From Nonomuraea solani (GTDB lineage: Bacteria > Actinomycetota > Actinomycetes > Streptosporangiales > Streptosporangiaceae), in assembly GCF_900108335.1 (NCBI RefSeq), contig NZ_FNVT01000039.1, positions 1 through 54,714 on the forward strand: DNA of 54,714 nucleotides, written 5' to 3'. Position numbers and translations under genes: made by a program. Positions 32,721-40,874 of the stretch are shown in pieces. The notes under the pieces are model-generated. The model did not search any database. It was not told the origin of the DNA and saw only the letters and a list, made by a program, of their open reading frames with translations. Within the stretch, counting starts at the first letter, position 1; every line of letters begins with the position of its first letter.

Positions 32721-32721
32721 C

Positions 32722-33345
32722 TCACCCGGTGGGCCGCACACCACGCCGCGCCGACCGTACCGCGGGCTCCCTGACCTCCTCATATGCGAGAGCCTTCTCC
32801 TCGGTGGCCCAGAGCCGCGCCGACATCCAGGCGACCCCGGCCGCCGCCACCAGCAGCCCCGCGAGATACACCGGCACCGGCACCAGGTTCCGCAGCGACC
32901 CCGGAAGCATCCCGACCGCGTAGAGCAGCACACCCACCACGGGCATGACCCCACTCCTGATCGCCGCCGCACTGAACGTCAGCGCCCCGGCCACCAGAAC
33001 CACCGACGTGACGAGGAACGCCCGCCCGGTACTCCCGGCCAGCAGCCCGCTAACCGTGCCTCCGCCCAGGTAGGGAAAGACGAAGTGCAGGATGTACTCG
33101 ATCGCGAACGCCCCGGCCAGCCCGGCCGAGTTGAGCACGTACCCGACGAGCCCGAGCGTGCCGGCCGTGCCCCGGATGACCAGATAGATGCCGGTGATCG
33201 CGAGTAATCCCGTCAGCGCACCGAAGGGCGCGATGGCATGCGTGAGTGCGTTCTCCGGCAGAAACCCGGCCCGACGCGCGGAGTTGACCACGAGCAGCAC
33301 CGCACAGACGAACCCCGCCACCGCGGCGACCCGATGTACACGCAT
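32722..33345 (-). CDS. Multi-pass membrane protein controlled by TetR neighbour
   Basis: A 207-residue integral membrane protein with about six to seven hydrophobic helices (for example VAAVAGFVCAVLLVV, LTGLLAITGIYLVI, AFLVTSVVLVAGAL, YLAGLLVAAAGVAW) and a short charged C-terminus. It resembles DUF4386-like actinobacterial membrane proteins of unknown role. AAAGGA is nine bases before ATG 33345. It is divergent from the TetR gene with operator-like half-sites between them, so it is the probable target of that repressor. A transport or membrane-stress role is possible but unproven. Confidence 0.8.
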   Translation of the reverse strand: MRVHRVAAVAGFVCAVLLVVNSARRAGFLPENALTHAIAPFGALTGLLAITGIYLVIRGTAGTLGLVGYVLNSAGLAGAFAIEYILHFVFPYLGGGTVSGLLAGSTGRAFLVTSVVLVAGALTFSAAAIRSGVMPVVGVLLYAVGMLPGSLRNLVPVPVYLAGLLVAAAGVAWMSARLWATEEKALAYEEVREPAVRSARRGVRPTG

Positions 33346-33370
33346 CTGGTGAGTCCTTTCCTCTCGACTG

Positions 33371-33396
33371 ATAACGCTCGTTATGATGCGCGTTAT
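33371..33396. promoter_or_regulatory. TetR operator-like half-sites
   Basis: ATAACG (33371-33376) and CGTTAT (33379-33384) form an inverted repeat with a 2-bp gap, and another CGTTAT follows at 33391-33396. They lie between the divergent membrane-protein and TetR genes, the normal place for an autoregulated TetR operator. Confidence 0.65.
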
Positions 33397-33415
33397 AGCC
33401 CGATAAAGTGAGAGG

Positions 33416-34468
33416 GTGCCGAGAGCCGTAAGCACCCCGAAAGAACTCGGCGCACTGCGCCAGGACCTGCTCGACGCGGCGCTACGCATCCTCCGCGACC
33501 AGGGCGCCCTCTACCTGACCCTCCGGCGCGTGGCAGACGCCGCCGGCACTTCCACCATGGGCATCTACACCTGCTTCGGCGGCCGCACCGCACTACTGGA
33601 AGCAATCTACGAACACGGCTTCCGCCTCCTCCGCCAGGCAATGACCACACCCCTGAACGAAGAAGCCACCCCTCTACCCACAGCCGACAACGAAGCAGCC
33701 TCCCCGCTCGGAGCCGACAACGAAGCCACCCCTCTGCCCGGAGCCGACTCCCCGCTCCGAGTCAACGAAGCACCCACCTCTCTTCCCCGAGCCGCCGAAG
33801 AGCCCGTTCCCCTTAAGGAAGGTGCCCCTCCAGCCCAGAGCGACGAGGCCACCTTTTCGGCCCAGGTCAGCCCCGACGTCGCCCTTCTGACTCAGGTCGG
33901 CACCGAGGCCGCCCCTCTGCCCCAAGTCGGCAACGAGGTCGCTTTTCCGCCCCAGGTCAGCGCCGAAGTTGCCCCTCCGGCTCAGGTCGGCGACGAGGCT
34001 GCCCCTCCGACTCCTGCCAGCAATGAAGTCGCCCTTCGGACCTCAACCAGCGATGAGGCCGCCACCCCTGTGGCCCGAATCCTGGAGATCGCCTTCGGCT
34101 ACCGGCAATTCGCCCTGACCGACCCCGCCCTGTACGCCCTGATGTTCGAGCGCCCCCTCCCCGACTTCGACCCCTCACCCCAGCAACGCGACGACGCCCT
34201 CCGCCTATGCTTCGACCTCCTCGCCGAAGCCACCACGGCAGCGACCCAGGCGGGCCTCATCAACGCCACAACCCCAGAACGCGCGGCCTACCTGGTGTGG
34301 ACCACGATCCACGGCCTCGTCAGCATCGAACTCACCTGCTCACTCCGCACCCCACTCCCGGGCTGGTTCCTCAACTCCCGAGAGGAAGGCGAACGAGTCC
34401 TTCAGGAAGGCGTCCAAGCCCTAATATCCGGCCTGGGAACCGCCCCCGAATCTCCGAAGGGCTCATGA
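33416..34468 (+). CDS. TetR-family repressor with a 140-residue repeat insertion
   Basis: A 350-residue regulator. Residues 10-60 are a TetR helix-turn-helix (LRRVADAAGTSTMGIYTCFGGRTALLEAIYEHG). Residues 221-350 are a ligand-binding helical domain of the TetR C-terminal type (AFGYRQFALTDPALYALMF; TPERAAYLVWTTIHGLVSIEL). Between them, residues 81-220 are fourteen in-register 10-residue repeats such as VGTEAAPLPQ and VGNEVAFPPQ. Removing them leaves 210 residues, the normal size. GTG start at 33416. It is divergent from the membrane gene and operator sites. Likely a repressor of that gene; the repeat may be a flexible spacer. Confidence 0.87.
   Translation: MPRAVSTPKELGALRQDLLDAALRILRDQGALYLTLRRVADAAGTSTMGIYTCFGGRTALLEAIYEHGFRLLRQAMTTPLNEEATPLPTADNEAASPLGADNEATPLPGADSPLRVNEAPTSLPRAAEEPVPLKEGAPPAQSDEATFSAQVSPDVALLTQVGTEAAPLPQVGNEVAFPPQVSAEVAPPAQVGDEAAPPTPASNEVALRTSTSDEAATPVARILEIAFGYRQFALTDPALYALMFERPLPDFDPSPQQRDDALRLCFDLLAEATTAATQAGLINATTPERAAYLVWTTIHGLVSIELTCSLRTPLPGWFLNSREEGERVLQEGVQALISGLGTAPESPKGS
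33656..34075 (+). repeat. Fourteen 30-bp coding repeats inside tetR
   Basis: The segment encodes residues 81-220 as fourteen consecutive decapeptides, with consensus close to V-G-N/D-E-A-A-P-L-P-Q. Adjacent units are near-identical in places (ADNEAASPLG, ADNEATPLPG) and diverged in others, showing stepwise expansion with reading frame kept. Confidence 0.85.
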
Positions 34469-35611
34469 GGGGGCGGCGGGAGGGCATCGGCGAGCAGTAG
34501 CCCCGGAACTCCTGCAAGCGCATTGCCCTCCCGCCGGCGAGCTGCCCACCGCCCCTCCCGTCAGGTTCATGCGGAAGAGTGAAAACCTGGCGAGAACGGT
34601 GCAGACGAGCAGCTCGTTCAGGTAACCGACCGCATGCGAGCCGTACCGGCGATCCCGCAGAACCCCCGACGACCCAGCACAGTTCCGGCCGGCGTCACGC
34701 AGTCAAGAAACGCCGATGCGACCAACGGGTACGCCCAGACTCACCGGCCCACCCCACCCCGCAACCTCTCCAGCCCCGGTAACCAGGCCCGCAGATCGAC
34801 ACATTGCCGCCCCTCCAGAAGGTAACGGTTCGCATCCATATAATTACACAAAGTACTCAAGAGATACAGTGCATTCCGCAAACTCCTCCCCACCGTCCCC
34901 ATATCCACCACACTCCGGATCCCAGCAACCCCCTGAACAGTGCCAACGGTCGGGCCGCTCCACCCGCTCGGAGAGAAGAGGGCCGACCGACTCTCTGCCA
35001 CAGCGAGGGAAGAGGGAAGACCGACCCGCTGCCCCAACGAACCTGGAAAGGACCGACCGGTCCCTGCCCACAACAGATCTAACGGGGACCAGCCGACCCC
35101 GCCACGCCGCACAGGGCCGCCAAACCGCATAAGACCATCGGGCCGCATGAGACCGTCGTGCCGCACGGCTGCCACGCTGCTGCCTGCCACGTCGCGCGGG
35201 CCGTCACGTCGCGCGGGACCGTCAGGCCGCCCCCGCTGCAACGCCGCACGGCCTACCACGTCGTGCAGAGCCGGCGTGTCACGCGGGGCCGCCATGTCTC
35301 AGGGAACCGTCGCCGTCGCATGAGACCGGCACGCCGCACGGAGCCGGCATGCCACACGGGACCGTCGCCATCGCGCGGGACCGGTACGTCGCGCGGAGCC
35401 GGCACGTCGCATGGGACCGGTATGCCGCGCGGGACCGTCAGGCCGCACGGCCCGCCACACCGCACGGCCCGCCACACTGCGCCAGGACGATCAATGCCGC
35501 AGCCGTCCGGAGCGCCCCGTCGACGGCTCCAGCGGTTGGCTCGGAATGGGGCGTTTGCTGGGGCCGTTAGGTTCGGATTCTCAACTGCTCAGCGCGCGTC
35601 ATAGGGCCTGG
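34469..35611. other. Gene-free 1.1-kb stretch
   Basis: No convincing gene lies here: open frames on both strands lack ribosome binding sites, family similarity and stable reading frame, and the composition is Pro/Arg/Gly-like in every frame. A short less GC-rich patch occurs near 34840-34870. The right third (from about 35150) is an 18-bp tandem array. It may be decayed accessory DNA. Confidence 0.55.
35301..35482. repeat. 18-bp tandem repeat array
   Basis: Units such as GGGACCGGTACGTCGCGC, GGAGCCGGCACGTCGCAT and GGGACCGGTATGCCGCGC follow head to tail, with a few of 17 or 19 bp. A more diverged version extends back to about 35150. In two plus-strand frames this reads as hexapeptide repeats, but the 17- and 19-bp units break the frame, so it is treated as noncoding minisatellite. 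Confidence 0.7.
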
Positions 35612-36946
35612 TCAGCCGATTGCCAGGGGTTCATCGTCGGGATCGTCGGAGAAGCCGGGCACCCAGCGGATCACCTCGTCACGGAAGCGTGCCGTGGCGC
35701 CGAGTTGGCACAGTACGCCGATTCCGGCCGCGTGGACCCGATGGATGAGGACGTACGACGTCGGGAGGTTGAGTTGGCGGATCACATTGGTCGGGCGCAG
35801 GTCCGTGACGCTGGCCGCCTGTGCCTGCAGCCACTCCCGGCTGAACGTGAACTCCTCCACCGCCGTCGGCTCGACATACGGAGCGAGAAAGGCCCGCAGC
35901 GCGTCGGGGTCGATCTCGATGTCCTGCCGGATGAAGCCCTCCTGCCGCAGCCCCGCCGTGACGGTTGCCATGTCGCCCTGGTTGAAGATGCGCGTCAGCT
36001 GCCCGAACGCCTTGGGATAGCCTCCCGGCAGCCGGTTGACGGCGCCGAAGTCGAGGACGCCCAGCTTGCCGTTGGCCAGCATGCGGAAGTTGCCAGGGTG
36101 CGGATCGGCGTGCAGCATGCCGACCCTCGCGGGGGAGCAGAACAGGAAGCGCACGAAGAGCAGCCCGGCTCGGTCACGCTCCTCCTGGGTGCCGCCGGCG
36201 ATGATGCGCGACAGCGGTGTGCCCTCCATCCACTCGCTGACCAGCACCATCTCGTTCGCCGCCACCACGTCGGGGACGTGGAAGTCGGGATCCCCGTTGA
36301 ACTCCAGGGCGAAGGCGTGCTGGGCCTCGGCCTCCTTGAAGTAGTCGAGCTCCTCGGCGATCCGCTCCTTCAGCTCACCCAGGACCGCCTTCATGTCCAG
36401 CCCGGGCAGCAGCACGCCGAACAGCTTGCCCAGGCGAGCGAGCTGCGCGAAGTCGCCGAGCAGCGCCTTGCCCGCCCCCGGATACTGGATCTTGACGGCG
36501 ACCTCGCGGCCGTCGTGCCACACGGCCTTGTGCACCTGGCCGATCGAGGCGGCGGCTGTCGGCTGGTCGTCGAAGGACAGGAAGTGCTCCCGCCAGCCGT
36601 CACCCAACTGCTCGGCCAGCACCTTGTGGACGGTGGACACGGGCAGCGGCGGCGCGGCGTCCTGCAGCTTGGTCAGCGTGGCGCGATAGGGCCCGACGAC
36701 CTCCTGCGGTAGAGCCGCCTCGAAGATCGACAAAGCCTGCCCGAGCTTCATCGCCCCGCCCTTGAGCTCGCCAAGGACCTTGAAGACCTGCTCGGCGGTA
36801 CGCTGCTGAACCTCCTGAGCCACCAGCTCGGCCGACTTGCCGCCGATGCGCTTGCCCAATCCCAGGACAGCGCGACCGGCGAAGCTGAGCGGAAGGGTGG
36901 CCAGCTTGGCGGAACGCGTGACAGCACGACGCGGAAGATCGCTCAC
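35612..36946 (-). CDS. ABC1/UbiB-family atypical kinase
   Basis: A 444-residue ADCK/UbiB-type protein. KxGQ appears in GGAMKLGQALS, the Ala-rich nucleotide loop in PTAAASIGQVHKA, the invariant Lys in VAVKIQYPG, the catalytic segment in HADPHPGNF and the metal motif in VLDFGAVNR. Members are ATPases/kinases tied to isoprenoid quinone metabolism or membrane lipid handling. The start GTG (VSDLPRRA) is inferred from family N-termini, since the ribosome binding site is weak. The equivalent M. tuberculosis gene (Rv3197) also neighbours whiB7. The upstream neighbour on the same strand is the ThiF-like gene, 62 bp away. Confidence 0.9.
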   Translation of the reverse strand: MSDLPRRAVTRSAKLATLPLSFAGRAVLGLGKRIGGKSAELVAQEVQQRTAEQVFKVLGELKGGAMKLGQALSIFEAALPQEVVGPYRATLTKLQDAAPPLPVSTVHKVLAEQLGDGWREHFLSFDDQPTAAASIGQVHKAVWHDGREVAVKIQYPGAGKALLGDFAQLARLGKLFGVLLPGLDMKAVLGELKERIAEELDYFKEAEAQHAFALEFNGDPDFHVPDVVAANEMVLVSEWMEGTPLSRIIAGGTQEERDRAGLLFVRFLFCSPARVGMLHADPHPGNFRMLANGKLGVLDFGAVNRLPGGYPKAFGQLTRIFNQGDMATVTAGLRQEGFIRQDIEIDPDALRAFLAPYVEPTAVEEFTFSREWLQAQAASVTDLRPTNVIRQLNLPTSYVLIHRVHAAGIGVLCQLGATARFRDEVIRWVPGFSDDPDDEPLAIG

Positions 36947-37008
36947 ACTGATGCGCGGAACCTCTGAGAGATGCCGCTTCCCCCCTTCATGGCCGTCCCC
37001 GGAGCACG

Positions 37009-38664
37009 TCAGTCGCGGTCGGGTGCCATGACCATTCTTAGCGAATATGGATTGTTTCGCGAGCAACGACAATGTGGGTGAAGCTTCCACGACCGCCTTT
37101 TCCAGCGCCAATCAGGGGTAACGTCCATTGTGCCGTTGGTCACAACAGACTCTCTGCCATCAAGGAACGCAAGCGCATGGCCCACGGCCTCGGCCGCGAC
37201 CACCGTCGCGAGCGTCGCGTCACAGGCGATCTCGCCGGGCGGATAGCCCCCGAGCCGGGCGGTCACGATCGGCCAGGCGGGGTCACGGTCGCGCCTGGTG
37301 AGATCGAGACAGTGCAGGCACGCCGTGTCGCCGGGCAGCACCAGCGGCCCGACCGTCCCGTGCCCCTCGAAGGCGGACGCCAGGAGATGGGGGATCTCCA
37401 GGGAGTTCAGCTCGTTGACCAGAATCCCGTCGAGAGGGGTGACGGGGGTCAGGATGACGAGATCGGGCCGATCGGACTTGTCCCCAAGGTACGGCCCGCC
37501 GGCCAACGCGTTCACCGTCGGCCTGATCACTTCGGCACAACGCTCCTCCTCGTCGACCTCATCGGCGTCCGTCGGAGCAGGGATCGTCCCCCGAGACCCG
37601 CTGGCGAGCGGAGCGCCTGCGGACGGCGCCCTCGGTGCGGTGGTGGGTGCGGGATTCGTGGACGGCCCTCTTGGCGGAGCGTCGGCTGCGGAACCTGCGA
37701 ACGGTTTCTTCGTTGGGGTGGCGGTTGCAGGGCCCGCGGATGGCGTTTTCGGTGGGGTGGTGGGTGCGGGGCCTGCGAACGGTGCCTTCGGTGGGGCGGC
37801 GGGGGAGGGGCGTGGGGGTGCCTTTGGTGAAGTGGCGGCACCGGTCCGGGCGGCCTGGACACTTTGGACGGCTCGGGTGGTCGCGGTGGGCTGGGCGGCT
37901 CGGCGGCTCGCTTCGGCTTGGGTGCTCTCGGAGGCTCTGGAAGTTCGTGAAGATCGTGCTGTTCGGGGGCCGAGGCGAGGTGTTCGGGGTGCGCCTTTGA
38001 GGGTGGCGTCCGGCTGTGCGGCGTCGGTGGGTTCGTGAGGGTTGCCGAACTCGTCGGTTTCCATGGGGTCCGCGCCACCTGATGTCAGTCTTCTGGCGAC
38101 CGCTACGGCTCCGGCCTCGCGGGGCATGCCTACCTCTGCCCATGTCAGGCCGCCGGGCGTGATGTCGCTGGGTCTGGCGGTGCCCGGGTCGATCACGCGG
38201 ACGGTGCCCACGCCGCTGGCGGCCAGCAGGGCGACGACCTGGGCGCCGACCCGGCCGGCTCCATAGACGCGGACCCGTGTCATTCTGCGGCGTTCGAAGC
38301 GGGCGATCACGCCGTCGGGGGCGGTGGAGGCGAGGTCCAGGGCGTCCAGGTCGGGCTTCAGGCGGTCTCTCTCGGCCAGCGGGAGGTCACGCAGAAGACC
38401 GGGATCGGTGCCCGCGTCGTGGAGGGCGCCCTGGGCGGCGAGTTGGTTGAGCATGGATCTGGCGCGGATTTCGTCGAGGCCGGCGAGCGCGGCTTCATGC
38501 AGGACGCACTCCAGATCACGGGTGCCGTCGAGGCTCTCGACCCACTCGCGGACAGGTTTGGTCAGACCGCTCAGCATGACGGCTCGGAGGGGATGCGAAC
38601 CGTATTGAAGGGTCTGCTCGTCACGGAGAATGCGCCGGAGGGAGGGCTTCAGACGTGGCCTCAT
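37009..38664 (-). CDS. ThiF/E1-like protein with N-terminal RRE-like domain and repeat insertion
   Basis: A 551-residue protein. Residues 8-90 (RRILRDEQTLQYGSHPLRAV...LNQLAAQGAL) look like the winged-helix RiPP-recognition domain found in TOMM cyclodehydratase partners. Residues 130-200 begin a Rossmann/E1 fold (VYGAGRVGAQVVALLAASG, RVIDPG). Residues 385-551 complete it with CLHC and HPHCRC zinc pairs. Between the halves is a Pro/Ala-rich insert (about 205-375) with five 13-residue repeats. The usual E1 Arg after the acidic residue is not evident, so adenylation is uncertain. No RiPP precursor or YcaO gene is nearby. It occupies the position of M. tuberculosis Rv3196. Confidence 0.75.
   Translation of the reverse strand: MRPRLKPSLRRILRDEQTLQYGSHPLRAVMLSGLTKPVREWVESLDGTRDLECVLHEAALAGLDEIRARSMLNQLAAQGALHDAGTDPGLLRDLPLAERDRLKPDLDALDLASTAPDGVIARFERRRMTRVRVYGAGRVGAQVVALLAASGVGTVRVIDPGTARPSDITPGGLTWAEVGMPREAGAVAVARRLTSGGADPMETDEFGNPHEPTDAAQPDATLKGAPRTPRLGPRTARSSRTSRASESTQAEASRRAAQPTATTRAVQSVQAARTGAATSPKAPPRPSPAAPPKAPFAGPAPTTPPKTPSAGPATATPTKKPFAGSAADAPPRGPSTNPAPTTAPRAPSAGAPLASGSRGTIPAPTDADEVDEEERCAEVIRPTVNALAGGPYLGDKSDRPDLVILTPVTPLDGILVNELNSLEIPHLLASAFEGHGTVGPLVLPGDTACLHCLDLTRRDRDPAWPIVTARLGGYPPGEIACDATLATVVAAEAVGHALAFLDGRESVVTNGTMDVTPDWRWKRRSWKLHPHCRCSRNNPYSLRMVMAPDRD
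37600..37794 (-). repeat. Five 39-bp coding repeats inside the ThiF-like gene
   Basis: Residues 291-355 are five consecutive 13-mers: PPKAPFAGPAPTT, PPKTPSAGPATAT, PTKKPFAGSAADA, PPRGPSTNPAPTT and APRAPSAGAPLAS. The period is exact, the frame is kept and the units have diverged, so the insertion is tolerated in the protein. Confidence 0.82.
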
Positions 38665-38915
38665 GGCGGGCAAGGTTTCCACGCCGGAGCAAGATCCCGA
38701 GCGGGTTCGGCGCGGGCTGTGGACAACTACGTCGCAGGACCCTCGCTTGTGGATAGGCAAGGTCCTCAGAAGAAGATCAAGATGGTCAGAGACGCCGAAC
38801 GTGTTCATAGAGGGGCGAGCTGTCCCGTGTCGCTCCAAGAGGGTGGGGCGGACAAGCGACGGTACGGGATTCGACGGCGGTAAAGCCGATGACCGCTCGG
38901 GTTACGCTTCCCCGC

Positions 38916-39698
38916 ATGAGCGAGCTCTTGGTCGATCGCAGCGACGACGGCGTCGTACAAGTCACCCTCAACCGCCCCGACCTCCGCAACGCCATGACCG
39001 ACGCCATGACCGCCCAATGGCTGGAGACCATGTCCGGCCTGGCCAAAGACCGGGACGTCCGCTGTCTCATCGTCACCGGCGCGGGCACGGCGTTCTCCTC
39101 CGGCGGTGACCTGTCCTGGATAGGCGAGCGGAACACGGAGGCCGTGCCACAACTTCGGGACCGGATGCTGGCCTTCTACCGCACCTGGCTGACGATCACC
39201 GAGCTCGAGATCCCCACGATCGCCGCCGTCAACGGGCCGGCCGTCGGGGCGGGGCTGTGCGTGGCGCTGGCCTGCGACCTCGTGTACGCCGCCGACGACG
39301 CCAAGCTCCTGGCCCCGTTCACCACGCTGGGCCTGCATCCGGGCATGGCGGCCACGTACCTGCTGCCAAGACGCGCGGGCGCGAGCCTGGCCCGGGAGAT
39401 GCTGCTGACAGGTCGCGTGATGATCGGCGTGGAAGCGGCGGATAAAGGGCTCGTAAATCAATCTTTCCCGAAAAATGACCTAATGTCGGAAGTACGAGCC
39501 ATCGCCACGAAGATCGCCCAGAACGCGCCCATTGCCACAAGGCTCACAAAAGTAGCCCTCAACCAAGACCATCAAGACCTGGAAGCCGCGCTGAGGTGGG
39601 AATCCTTGGCCCAGCCCGTGACCATGGCATCCTCCGACATGATCGAGGGTCTGGCCGCGCATCGGGAAAGGCGCATGCCCAAATTCACCGGCTCTTAA
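38916..39698 (+). CDS. Crotonase (enoyl-CoA hydratase/isomerase) superfamily protein
   Basis: A 260-residue crotonase-fold protein. The CoA/oxyanion segments are TAFSSGGDLSW and NGPAVGAGLCVALACDLVYA; the trimer helix ends the protein. The two glutamates that activate water in classic hydratases align with Val (GLCVALA) and Thr (LAPFTTLG), so it is probably not a hydratase. Isomerase, hydrolase or decarboxylase variants are alternatives. ATG 38916 is chosen: TACGCT at 38903-38908 is a -10 candidate placing the transcript start at the codon itself (leaderless), and family N-termini begin here. Divergent from the ThiF-like gene. Confidence 0.85.
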   Translation: MSELLVDRSDDGVVQVTLNRPDLRNAMTDAMTAQWLETMSGLAKDRDVRCLIVTGAGTAFSSGGDLSWIGERNTEAVPQLRDRMLAFYRTWLTITELEIPTIAAVNGPAVGAGLCVALACDLVYAADDAKLLAPFTTLGLHPGMAATYLLPRRAGASLAREMLLTGRVMIGVEAADKGLVNQSFPKNDLMSEVRAIATKIAQNAPIATRLTKVALNQDHQDLEAALRWESLAQPVTMASSDMIEGLAAHRERRMPKFTGS

Positions 39699-39765
39699 TC
39701 ATCTGACCAGCAGAAACAACGTCCACCCTCTGTGGAATTTCGTCAGTCTCGGCTAACGTGCATAT

Positions 39766-40281
39766 GTGCCCCCCGAGACAGTCGAGGTTCGTCGCAGTTC
39801 TCGTCGCCGGCGTACGGTCTCCGCCTACCGCGACGGCGACAAGACGATCGTGCTCCTGCCCGCCTGGCTGAGCGGCGAAGACGCGGATGAATGGGTGAGC
39901 CGGATGCTGGATCGGCTGGCCGCCAAGGAGCGCCGGCGAAGGCCCACCGACGAGGCGTTGCTGGAGCGGGCCAAGGAACTGTCGATCAAATATCTGAACG
40001 GCAAGCCCGACCCGGTGAGCGTGCGCTGGGTCGACAACCAGCATCACCGCTGGGGCTCGTGCACCCCGGAGAACGGCACGATCAGGATCTCGACCCGGCT
40101 CAAGGGCCTGCCCGAGTGGGTCATCAACTACGTCATCATCCACGAGCTCGTGCACCTGCTGGTGCCCAGCCATGGAGCCGCGTTCTGGGCGCTGGTAGAA
40201 CAGTATCCGAAGGCGGAGCGGGCGCGCGGGTTCCTCGAAGGGTTCTCCGCCGCGGCCAACATGGCACCGGAGGAGTGTTGA
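39766..40281 (+). CDS. YgjP-type metallopeptidase (M48/SprT-like)
   Basis: A 171-residue zinc peptidase-like protein. HELVH at residues 126-130 gives two zinc ligands and the catalytic Glu127. RWGSC (96-100 region) and NYVIIHELVH are the signature of the YgjP/DUF45 family. It is basic at the N-terminus and has no signal peptide. The GTG at 39766 has no ribosome binding site. TAACGT at 39754-39759 suggests transcription starts at the codon (leaderless). The next gene starts before its stop. Confidence 0.86.
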   Translation: MPPETVEVRRSSRRRRTVSAYRDGDKTIVLLPAWLSGEDADEWVSRMLDRLAAKERRRRPTDEALLERAKELSIKYLNGKPDPVSVRWVDNQHHRWGSCTPENGTIRISTRLKGLPEWVINYVIIHELVHLLVPSHGAAFWALVEQYPKAERARGFLEGFSAAANMAPEEC

Positions 40282-40874
40282 CGCGGATCGCCGCGGTTCT
40301 GGTACGACGGCACATGGCCCAGGCGGCGCCCTCAGGCGTCGACCCCGGGAAGTTCCTCGAAGCGGTGGCCGAGGACACCTACGAGATGGTCGCGGGGCTC
40401 GAACTCGTCACCCCGGTCCTCATCACCAGCGTCCCCGCCCTCGACGACATCGTCTGGCCGGGCACCGAGGTGATCGTCATCGACGACGACGAACCCCTGA
40501 AGAACGTGCTCGGCCGTCTGCGCGCCGACCAGGCCGCCGTCATCAACGCCGACGCCCCCGACCTGCCGCCCCTGCTGGTCGGCAAGCTGTTCAGGGAGCT
40601 GGGCCGGGCCGAGATCACGATCTGCCCGGCTGAGAACGGCGGCGCCGTCGCCATGGCCTGCGCGCTTCCCGCGCCCGCCTGGGCCGACCCCGACCTGGAC
40701 GCCCCCGACGTGGCCGCCGCCCTGCGCGCCCAGGCCCCCGGCCCGCGCCGGGTCGCCACCACGCCGGGCTGGCACCGCCTGCGCAGCCGCGAAGACGTCG
40801 AACGCCTCGACCCCGGCCTCGAAGGCTGGGACAACACCCGGGCCCTGATCTCGATCAGGGGACAGGGATGGTGA
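40275..40874 (+). CDS. Hypothetical GT-A/nucleotidyltransferase-like protein
   Basis: A 199-residue soluble protein. Alternating strands and helices with VLITSVPALDDIVWPGTEVIVIDDDEPLKNVLGRL and NADAPDLPPLL recall the GT-A fold of CofC/DUF2064-like transferases (an acidic pair after a strand, then a PDLPP turn). This is a weak resemblance and I do not assign a reaction. It overlaps the metallopeptidase gene by seven bases, so the two are co-translated; the exact start (GTG 40275 or TTG 40278) is unclear. It overlaps the convergent phosphatase-like gene by 20 bp. Confidence 0.62.
   Translation: MLTRIAAVLVRRHMAQAAPSGVDPGKFLEAVAEDTYEMVAGLELVTPVLITSVPALDDIVWPGTEVIVIDDDEPLKNVLGRLRADQAAVINADAPDLPPLLVGKLFRELGRAEITICPAENGGAVAMACALPAPAWADPDLDAPDVAAALRAQAPGPRRVATTPGWHRLRSREDVERLDPGLEGWDNTRALISIRGQGW

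Larger units (their letters stand above)
32202..32721. other. Gene-free, repeat-rich intergenic region
   Basis: About 520 bp between the whiB7 unit and the convergent membrane-protein gene. It is largely made of two short tandem repeat families (listed separately). Open frames exist on both strands but shift register through the 46-bp repeats, lack ribosome binding sites and resemble nothing known. Confidence 0.6.

Noticed and set aside
34741..35295. Minus-strand 184-codon open frame
   Set aside because: No ribosome binding site, biased composition across a tandem array, no recognisable fold.
35349..35604. Hexapeptide-repeat protein gene
   Set aside because: Some units are 17 or 19 bp, which breaks the frame, and there is no ribosome site or defined start.
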